Source: JARBAU01 sp040414675 (lineage in GTDB: Archaea; Thermoproteota; Nitrososphaeria; Nitrososphaerales; Nitrososphaeraceae). Taken from it: a stretch of 64,000 nt of DNA. Under the pieces are notes generated by a model, which was given only the letters and a program-made list of their open reading frames with translations, made no database searches and was not told the origin of the DNA. Each line of letters begins with the position of its first letter. Position 1 is the first letter of the stretch. Where the stretch lies: NCBI GenBank assembly GCA_040414675.1, contig JBEDUN010000021.1:62001-126000 (forward strand). The letters are read 5' to 3'. Below are positions 57,221 through 64,000 of the stretch, piece after piece. A program made the position numbers and the translations under genes.

Positions 57221-57497
57221 AATCAATCTAATGGGGGCTTGAGCATTACCCCATTAGCGTCTGAAGGCATACCTTGTATAATCTTTGTAAATCTTATTCC
57301 TGAACAATTTTATTTAAAGAGATTGATTATTGTTCTATAAACAATCTGTTATTAATCACCAGAAATCAATCTAATGGAGTGGTTGACTCCCCATTAGTGT
57401 GAATTCTACCTATGTACAATTGTCCGCCAGTTGCCATCAGACATCTTGGAAGAACTTTATTTAAAGGACCTGACTTTTGTTCTGTAGGCAGTATAAT
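57221..57497. repeat. Two tandem imperfect copies of a ~145-nt unit with conserved hairpin
   Basis: Copy 1 begins at 57221 and copy 2 at 57364, both with AATCAATCTAATGG. Each starts with a hairpin (CTAATGGGG/CCCCATTAG at 57228-57257; CTAATGG/CCATTAG at 57371-57397) and each has TTTATTTAAAG about 90 nt later (57309, 57456) followed by TTGTTCT (57331, 57476). The region between is diverged. The TATA-like element may be a promoter. Confidence 0.65.
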
Positions 57498-57518
57498 AAT
57501 CTACTCTGAAAAAACGGT

Positions 57519-57564
57519 TGTAGGATAAGGTGATTCAAATGTTGGAGATATGTCTTATCCTACA
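57519..57564. repeat. 11-bp perfect inverted repeat
   Basis: TGTAGGATAAG (57519-57529) and CTTATCCTACA (57554-57564) enclose a 24-nt loop. It lies just behind the tandem repeat and could form an RNA hairpin. Confidence 0.6.
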
Positions 57565-58099
57565 CCAATAATGCTTGTGAATTAGTAGTCGTCTACTATC
57601 AGTGAGGTATGATTGAATAGTAAATAAGCAGGACTAGAGTTGCAACAACAACAGTAGTGTAGATAGGATGTAGTCACAACAACACTTCCTTATCCTCATC
57701 AGAGAATGCACCACCATGCACACCGAACTTTAAACTTACAAGTAATCATATAAACAGAATGAATACTATGTAGGTGTATACTGGTAAAAGTATGGAAAGG
57801 TATATCGTCCAGATTCGTGCAGGTACTTTACAGACTGTTATTCTCAGCCGTCGTAACTAGGCATTCTTCTATAGACGTCCATACCAGCATAACTTAATTC
57901 TAGGAGTTTCAACTGTTCGTTGTATTCGGTCTCCAAACCATTATCGCCTTGTTGCTTGGCGCTACTTATTAAAAGATACTATTGCATATTGACTTTTCCA
58001 ATTCTTCCCTTGTTAATGTCAATTCCACTTACTATCTACAACTAAGTATTACTAATCCTTTTCGTCGATAGTGCGTGTTAGTGCAATTCAGTAGATTGT
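57565..58099. other. Gene-free spacer
   Basis: No protein-like frame; mixed AT/GC patches as in the neighbouring relic zone. Confidence 0.45.
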
Positions 58100-58312
58100 C
58101 TATAGATTTGGCTTTGCTAATTTCTTACTGCACCACGGACAATATCGAAATGGCTCCAAGCTGGCAATAGCACCTCTATAACCCCAAGCATAGATGTACC
58201 AACCCGGCTCTTTCACTCCATTATAACTATCGTCCTCAGGTCTATAATACCGGAAATTCTGAGAGTTAATGGCTTTTTGAAACATGTTGCAGTTACAATA
58301 TTCAGGGTTCAT
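58100..58312 (-). CDS. Small Cys-rich protein (70 aa)
   Basis: Cysteines at CNCNMF (residues 6-8) and CPWCSKKL (58-61) bracket an aromatic-rich centre (EPGWYIYAWGYRGAIASLEPFRY), giving a likely single zinc site. The pattern resembles small phage or mobile-element proteins, but no family is recognised. It is the only intact-looking gene in this 4.7-kb gene-poor stretch. Confidence 0.55.
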   Translation of the reverse strand: MNPEYCNCNMFQKAINSQNFRYYRPEDDSYNGVKEPGWYIYAWGYRGAIASLEPFRYCPWCSKKLAKPNL

Positions 58313-59464
58313 GGTAAGCTAGTTCTTCTATAGTGAAGGACCAACACTCTATTTAGAAGTAGTAGAAGCATATTCATGCAGCGACCTTAAACATACGATA
58401 AAAGACCGCTGCCGACTCGGACATGGAAGCAGTTTTACATATGCCGATAATTAAATCAAGTCTTTGGGTATAATAAACTGTCTCAAGGTATTTCTCAGTT
58501 GTAGTTAGTGATAAGGCATATTGACATTTTTGTCAAGTTGTAGCTGCGCGGCTACAGAACTAAGGAGCTGGAACTATATCCTTTTGGATTACGCCACTGT
58601 CGCTGACAGAAGACAATAAAGCCACTGGCCACTACAATTAGCACGTTTGAAGCCATATTGATCTGCCAATTGCAGTGGACTGATTGCCAGTGACAAATAA
58701 CTGTGCCTTGCAAAAAGGGGTGGAATAGGAGTATATTTTATCGAGACTTAACTTTGTTATCAAAGAAATAATTAGTGGTGAATGAATATGCACTACTCCA
58801 ATCTTCAACCAAAAGATCACACGACCCTGCAAGTCCAGTAAATATCCAGTTCATTCATTCTGGACTGCTAGGTCGTGGATTGATTCTTTTTTAAAGTACA
58901 AAGTCCAGGTATTTTATACCAAAATACACAGTTAAGTTCACTGTGGTAACCTTTCTGCTGTTCAATCAAGTCAAAGTCCATTGGTTATCCCAGCGAACTT
59001 GATGTTGTTATGTAAGAATAAATGACTAAGCTTTATCTTCATTAATTTGCTTTATCTTTTCTAATGCATAGTCTTTAAGTTACTCATTGGTTATTCGTTC
59101 TGATATTTCAGTCAACGCAGGCTATGCATTCTTATGGTGAGAAGTCAAAACGTCAATTGCCTTTTTATTTATCTTATTTCTTTATTACTCGCCTGCGACA
59201 GCACTGTCTTCTTGAGACATTCTAGCACCAAACTTGAATCCGACGAAGCCATAAATCCTATTTCTTATCGAGATTTTTTATTGTTATAAAAGAAAACAAT
59301 GGCTGGAATTATCTTTTCTTGGTTTCGTCTGTTTGCTGTATGTAATTACAATCAAATAACTTTATGTAGTTTGAAAAGCGTGTCACAGTTATTAGGTAGT
59401 GATCGTCCAAATACCAATATGAATTCCTTTTACTTACTCTGTCTCTGATATCAGACCCAAATCA
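58313..59464. other. Gene-free stretch of about 1.1 kb, possible relics
   Basis: Minus-strand pieces near 58430-58545 read like protein (QKCQYALSLTTTEKYLE, RLDLIIGICKTASM) in a frame interrupted by stops. A 64-codon minus frame (58638-58832) was not accepted. Nothing intact. Confidence 0.4.
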
Positions 59465-59677
59465 GTGACAAGACACCTCATGGATAACGCTTTCAGTTTT
59501 TCGACGCCTATTGCCGGGGGGAACAACACGTCAATGCCTGAAAGATATTATCTATTCTTCAAGCCATTACCTGTCAGAGATCATACAATAAATGTGGAAG
59601 TTATACGACAGCATCTTCAAGAAAATCAACCTGTTGAACATGATATTGTCAAGTGGAAAACGAAGGTAATCCTTTAG
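59465..59677 (+). pseudogene. 3' fragment of a secreted-protein gene
   Basis: A 70-codon frame whose middle part (PERYYLFFKPLPVRDHTINV) matches the C-terminal pattern of a secreted protein type in which a 'GY/FxVFLKPLxxGxHTI' segment ends a beta domain. The upstream part is missing, so it is read as a truncated relic rather than a gene. Confidence 0.35.
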
Positions 59678-59805
59678 TTAAAGGATACATCAAATACATT
59701 CCAGTTAGTAGAAATTAATTTGCCTTGAGCAAAACCCACTTGTAATAATAGAAATATAGAAAGTTATATAAACAGGGGGGTCGAAAAATTGTAAGATAAT
59801 AGATA

Positions 59806-60420
59806 ATGGTACCTACGCGAGCTAAAAGCCAGATTTTATATCCAACTTTAGATAACTGGATTAGCTCGTTTTATAATTTTTTTAGTAATAGTGGTGATCG
59901 TTTTCGGGATCAGCACTATTATTCTGAGTCTTCTAACTCTTTAACTGAATCTAATTACCCACAAAATCAGGGATCAAATTTAGTTAGTATCATAGAAACT
60001 GAAGCAAGAGTATCCCCAAGGCCACCGTTTATCAAAAGAATACTTGTTGTAGATGATGACCCAGATATTACATTAACTTTCAAAGCAGGCTTGGATGGTG
60101 TTTATTATGGCGATGGTGACAAGAAGAAAAGATTTGAAGTATACACATATAACGATCCATTATTAGTAGTCAAAGACTTTAAACCACATTTTTATGATCT
60201 CATTCTGACCGATATTTATATGCCAGGCATGAATGGCTTTCAGTTATGTGAAAAGATATTAGAATTGGATCTTAACATTAGAGTATGTTTTATGTCTGCT
60301 TCACGAGTAAATATTCAAGCCTTAAGGGAATTATACCCGAAGGTAAGCTTTGGATTTTTTATTGAAAAACCAGTATCAATAAAATATTTAATTGAAAGAT
60401 TAGCGGCAGAGTTAGATTAG
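59806..60420 (+). CDS. Response regulator, receiver with polar N-terminal extension
   Basis: Residues 1-75 are polar and variable (SESSNSLTESNYPQ). The receiver follows from about 77: IKRILVVDDDPDITLTF, phospho-acceptor D136 in DLILTDIYMPGMNGF, switch Ser in VCFMSASR, Lys in FIEKPVS. No output domain. A TATA-like TTATATAAAC lies 34-43 nt before the ATG. It forms a cluster with the receiver at 60.9 kb and the kinase at 61.7 kb, all on the plus strand. Confidence 0.88.
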   Translation: MVPTRAKSQILYPTLDNWISSFYNFFSNSGDRFRDQHYYSESSNSLTESNYPQNQGSNLVSIIETEARVSPRPPFIKRILVVDDDPDITLTFKAGLDGVYYGDGDKKKRFEVYTYNDPLLVVKDFKPHFYDLILTDIYMPGMNGFQLCEKILELDLNIRVCFMSASRVNIQALRELYPKVSFGFFIEKPVSIKYLIERLAAELD

Positions 60421-60862
60421 CTAATAGGCTAACTTTCTGCAAATATTTTAGTTTATTAAAGGGACCTTAAGGAATTACATAGGATGTAAATTATTTGCTG
60501 TATAAAATTGCTATAGAACAAATCATTATAAAATATACATTGTCTGCTAGCTTTAGGAATTTGAGTGATGTCCGGCTAATTCCAATAAATAAACAATTGG
60601 TGTTATTAATCAACATAGCTGTCTACCAGAATAGAAATATGCACCGTTAACAATTCATCATTATGTGTACCTATTCAATCGAATTGGAATTAGAGTTTGT
60701 CATAACTCGACTTAGGCTTTATACAGCTTCGCATTTTATATTATGTGAAATATCCGACAAAGACGATAAAAGCTTGGACATATTGTCAACTGATTCCTTG
60801 ATTTCAAAATGAATGATCAAACAATCAGAAAAAGGAACGAAAGTAAGCAAGGATAATGCAAA
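60421..60862. other. Intergenic spacer
   Basis: AT-rich; no protein-like frame seen. Confidence 0.5.
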
Positions 60863-61237
60863 ATGTCAAATAGAATCCTTATAGTCGATGATGAGACTGA
60901 CATCAATATTGTATTACGTGAGATATTAGAATCAAACGGCTTTTCTGTTGATTCATTTGATAATCCTCATAACGCATTAGAGAATTTTAAACCTCATTAT
61001 TACGATCTATTAATTCTTGACATAAAGATGCCAGAGATGAATGGTTTTACCTTTTATAGAGAGATTAAAAAACTTGATGAAAAGATGAAAGTGTGCATTC
61101 TTACAGCTGCAGAAATTAAATATGGAGAATATTCAGATATTCTTTGTTCACTACCAGACAACTGTATAATTCAAAAGCCTGTGACAAATGAAGATCTATT
61201 AAAAGTTATTAAAAAAGTAATGCATTGTAAACCATAA
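60863..61237 (+). CDS. Single-domain response regulator
   Basis: A 124-aa CheY-like receiver, complete: NRILIVDDETDINIVL (acid pocket D9, D10), phospho-acceptor D53 in LLILDIKMPEMNGF, Thr switch in VCILTAAE and K105 in IIQKPVT. No output domain. Followed 500 nt downstream by the membrane histidine kinase, its likely phosphate donor. Confidence 0.9.
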   Translation: MSNRILIVDDETDINIVLREILESNGFSVDSFDNPHNALENFKPHYYDLLILDIKMPEMNGFTFYREIKKLDEKMKVCILTAAEIKYGEYSDILCSLPDNCIIQKPVTNEDLLKVIKKVMHCKP

Positions 61238-61737
61238 CGTCTAATATAGTCCATGAGATAACTATTCAGTAATTAGCTCTTTCAATCCTTTGACAAGTTT
61301 GTGAGTATTTATAATATCATAAAATAAGAATGCTTCATATGACAACTATCAATTTCTCCCTATAAACAATAAAAAATCAATTTTAATATTATTTTGACAA
61401 GCCTAGCTGTATCTATAATAATTTCAGGAAGAATTGGCGTATGTTTGATAGACCGTAACAAGATGGCTTTCAGGGGGATTGTTATTGGGTAATTCATAGT
61501 ATACTCTCAAAAAAAAGCCGTCAAGGATTGGCTGGATTGTTGAAAGGCAATAGCGGATAGTGACCTGATTATAAACAGATCGCAACTCGCTTGTGCTACA
61601 AAGCAAAAATATTACTTCTAAGTAAATATAGGTATGGTATATACAGCAGTTAGAAACTGTTGCTATTTTAGTCGAATGATGTTCCTCTGCCATTACAAAA
61701 GAAACTTGTGCTCTAATTCTAACAAGGCGACTTTGAA
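61238..61737. other. Intergenic spacer upstream of the kinase
   Basis: Promoter region of the kinase. An 89-codon minus frame (61424-61693) was not accepted. A short run TTTTTTT-like element lies at 61512. Confidence 0.45.
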
Positions 61738-63459
61738 TTGCTTTTTAATTCACTGACTTCCAAAGTTATTTACAAGATAGGATCCTTAGTCGCAATTCTT
61801 ATTGCGGTTATTATTTGTAGTTTTATAATACTTGTTTATTTTCAATCACAACAAACATTGCTAGGAAATTCAATCAACATTGCAGGTAAAAATAGATTTC
61901 TAACGATAAGCGTCTTATTTCAGACTTCAGAATACTTAAATGGAATTTTCTCTGCATTATCTTCGCCTTCTGTTCACGCTCCATCTTCGTTCTCATCTAT
62001 GTTTAGCACCGCGAAATTAAATGATGCCATAAATAATCTAAATACAAATCTAGTGGTTTTAAGAGATGGCGGACAAACTTCAAACATAGAATTAAAACCA
62101 TTATCATCAAAGTTTTTGAATTCATTGCAGATCATTAACAATGATTGGAATAAATTTAGAAACTATATTACTCTTGAGATTGTCAAACCATCTCTGCAAC
62201 AAAGAGCACAATTACAATTAAGAGCGCCTGGTAATTTGGCTAATACATCTAAGAATATTACCAGTATTCCGACTACTACTGCAAATGCTACGTCAACAAC
62301 AAAGCTATACCAATCTACAAAGCCCGAGGTGGGATCATTGGCTTCGAACCTAATTAATTCATCTGATAGATTAGTTACACAACTAGCAAACGATGCAGCA
62401 ATAGATTCAAGAAATTTAATACTGTTAGAGATTTTCCTTGCAATAGTAAATATTGGTGTGGTTCTGCTAATACTTTATTTTGTAAAAAAAATACTTAAGC
62501 CAATAGATGAGCTTACTAGTGCAACATCTGAAGTAAAGAAAGGAAACCTAGAAGTCTCAGTTCAACACAAAGGAAATGATGAGCTTTCCCTTCTAAGCGA
62601 ATCATTTAATTCTATGGTACAGTCTATAAAAAATCATATTAAAAAACAAAATCAATTAACTTCGGAATTAAAGGAATTAAATGAACAACTCAAATACAAA
62701 GATCAGTTAAAAGATCAATTTATAAATATAGCTGCTCATGAATTGAGAACGCCAATACAACCAATACTTGGTTTAACTGAAGTTATTCGTTCTCGTGGGA
62801 CGGCATCAAGTATGCAGAAACAAGATGCAGAATTTCTCGAAATTATAGTTAGAAATGCAAAAAGACTGCAAGGCCTTTCAGACAAGATATTGGATATTTC
62901 AAAAATTGATAATCGGATTTTAAGACTTAATAAGGAGAAATTTAACATTAATGAAAATTTAAGAGATATCATAAGTGATATAAAATCAAAGGAAAGTGGG
63001 GTAGAACTAATCTTTGCTAATCCAAATGTCGATCCTGTGATTGTAGAAGCAGATAGAATTAGAATTGATGAAGTTATATCAAATCTGTTGACTAATGCCG
63101 TAGAGTCTTCAAAAAATAGCTTGAAGAGTGGCTCTAGTCCTTATGAGCAAAGCCGTAACACAATATCTGTCTTTACAGCTATTAGACCAGTTAACGGGGA
63201 TAATAACAATAAAGATAATATCATCGATGCAAAGAAAAGTGAAATTGTCATAAGTATTAAAGATAGAGGCAAGGGTATTGATCCTGAAATACAGAACAAA
63301 TTATTTACAATATTTGTTACCAAATCAGAAACTGGTTCAGGACTGGGTCTGTTTATTTCAAAGGGCATTGTAGAAGCTCATGGTGGCAAAATATGGGCTG
63401 AAAATAATGCTGATGGAAAAGGCGCCACATTTAGCTTTAGTCTGCCAGTGTCTAATTGA
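61738..63459 (+). CDS. Membrane histidine kinase with PilJ-like sensor and HAMP domain
   Basis: 573 aa. TTG start at 61738; no in-frame ATG upstream was seen. Helix 1 near 12-34 and helix 2 near 229-249 enclose an external domain; INIAGKNRFLT near 46-56 matches the first helix of the PilJ/type-IV-pili type sensor (NxAGxxRML). HAMP is at about 250-303, the dimerisation helix has the phospho-acceptor H334 in IAAHELRTPIQ, and the ATPase core has NLLTNAVESS (N-box), IKDRGKGIDPEIQ (G1) and GSGLGLFISKGI (G2). Likely phosphorylates the receivers just upstream. Confidence 0.9.
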   Translation: MLFNSLTSKVIYKIGSLVAILIAVIICSFIILVYFQSQQTLLGNSINIAGKNRFLTISVLFQTSEYLNGIFSALSSPSVHAPSSFSSMFSTAKLNDAINNLNTNLVVLRDGGQTSNIELKPLSSKFLNSLQIINNDWNKFRNYITLEIVKPSLQQRAQLQLRAPGNLANTSKNITSIPTTTANATSTTKLYQSTKPEVGSLASNLINSSDRLVTQLANDAAIDSRNLILLEIFLAIVNIGVVLLILYFVKKILKPIDELTSATSEVKKGNLEVSVQHKGNDELSLLSESFNSMVQSIKNHIKKQNQLTSELKELNEQLKYKDQLKDQFINIAAHELRTPIQPILGLTEVIRSRGTASSMQKQDAEFLEIIVRNAKRLQGLSDKILDISKIDNRILRLNKEKFNINENLRDIISDIKSKESGVELIFANPNVDPVIVEADRIRIDEVISNLLTNAVESSKNSLKSGSSPYEQSRNTISVFTAIRPVNGDNNNKDNIIDAKKSEIVISIKDRGKGIDPEIQNKLFTIFVTKSETGSGLGLFISKGIVEAHGGKIWAENNADGKGATFSFSLPVSN

Positions 63460-63783
63460 ATAATTACCTCTCTAGGTCAAACATATCCCTTCATCCATCA
63501 TAGAATTTGAAGATATCAAGACTGGAGAACATATGAAAGTTTCATCGATCATGCAACTATAGTACAATACAATAAATGATATGTAATGGAATTTGAATAT
63601 CCTCATTTCATGTCACTCCTTAATAAATATGACCTAAAGAATACAAACTTACAGATCGGAGTCTAGTTAGTATCGTTGCTCTCGCAACAAGTTATTTTCA
63701 CCTAATGCTAAAAGCAAACCAAATAATGAAATAACCAAATCGAATTGTAGGCTGTTTTCATACTATTATTATAAAATCTAGGA
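63460..63783. other. Spacer before the partial gene
   Basis: AT-rich promoter-type spacer; nothing else seen. Confidence 0.5.
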
Positions 63784-64000
63784 ATGGACTTGGCTGAGGT
63801 TCTAGGAAATAGACAATCAATAGATTACGCATATCGTCTAAGAGATAACATTCCTGCCTTATACCATTACCTTTGTCAACCTGACATTGACCTCTTTCTG
63901 GATACATGTAGACATTTAATCTGTAAGGAACCGGTATTGGAGATTGAGTTTATATATAACACAAACGCTATTAGTATGAAACCTATGTTATCAATAAATT
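63784..64000 (+). CDS. Partial hypothetical gene running off the right edge
   Basis: ATG 63784 opens a frame of 72 codons with no stop up to the window end. It begins MDLAEVLGNRQSIDYAYRL, then LYHYLCQPDIDLFLDTCRHL and PVLEIEFIYNTNAI. The mixed alpha/beta pattern is protein-like; the family cannot be judged from the N-terminus alone. It may be co-oriented with the kinase operon. Confidence 0.5.
   Translation, partial: MDLAEVLGNRQSIDYAYRLRDNIPALYHYLCQPDIDLFLDTCRHLICKEPVLEIEFIYNTNAISMKPMLSIN

Noticed and set aside
61424..61693. 89-codon minus-strand frame ahead of the kinase
   Set aside because: No motif, and it occupies the kinase promoter region; possible but unsupported.

Overview
The window looks like a chromosome segment of a Nitrososphaeria archaeon (Thaumarchaeota, the lineage of ammonia oxidisers), most probably a Nitrosocosmicus-like soil member. 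This is inferred from an AT-rich composition (about one third G+C by eye), archaeal information-processing genes (TFB, RadA, XPB-type helicases, TruD), TATA boxes about 25 nt before start codons (leaderless style), many small secreted Ser/Thr/Asn-rich proteins, a CHRD protein, a divergent P-II protein and many single-domain response regulators. No amo, hao-like or urease gene lies here, so ammonia oxidation is not shown directly.

Layout. 0-11 kb: the 5' end of a proline-catabolism P5C dehydrogenase (cut by the window edge), an orphan beta-class DNA methyltransferase, an ACT-like protein, Hsp20 with a palindromic operator candidate, a biosynthetic-type threonine dehydratase, a winged-helix regulator, a 7-TM protein and an SF2 helicase. 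11-14 kb: a receiver protein followed by about 2 kb of decayed coding relics. 14-22 kb: P-II protein, universal stress protein, CHRD protein, small secreted and Cys-rich proteins, aldo/keto reductase. 22-25 kb: radA and truD. 25-30 kb: a complete carbohydrate-type ABC importer (binding protein and two permeases on the minus strand, ATPase divergent). 30-36 kb: receiver protein and the full pstSCAB-phoU phosphate operon. 36-43 kb: zinc-ribbon protein, TFB, tRNA-Gly(CCC), an AbrB-PhoU regulator that shares a 13-nt upstream motif with pstS, and XPB helicase. 43-55 kb: a frameshifted MaoC-like gene, an MDR oxidoreductase, two tiny paralogues flanking a hypothetical gene, a Rieske protein, a DUF4326 protein, a GC-rich muconolactone-isomerase-like gene that looks transferred from bacteria, an S2P protease fused to CBS and SpoIIM-like domains, a PepSY protein and a SnoaL-like protein. 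55-59.8 kb: a gene-poor graveyard of decayed surface-protein genes with tandem hairpin repeats. 59.8-64 kb: two receiver proteins, a PilJ-like/HAMP histidine kinase and a partial gene at the edge.

How it fits together. The strongest functional module is phosphate uptake: Pst importer, PhoU and a second AbrB-PhoU regulator, apparently linked by a shared upstream element. The sugar importer suggests uptake of organic solutes. The right end looks like a phosphorelay in which one membrane kinase sits next to receiver-only proteins without DNA-binding domains. Coding density drops at 11.8-14.2 kb, 45-50 kb and 55-59.8 kb, where relics with stops and frameshifts show ongoing gene loss, mainly of exported proteins.
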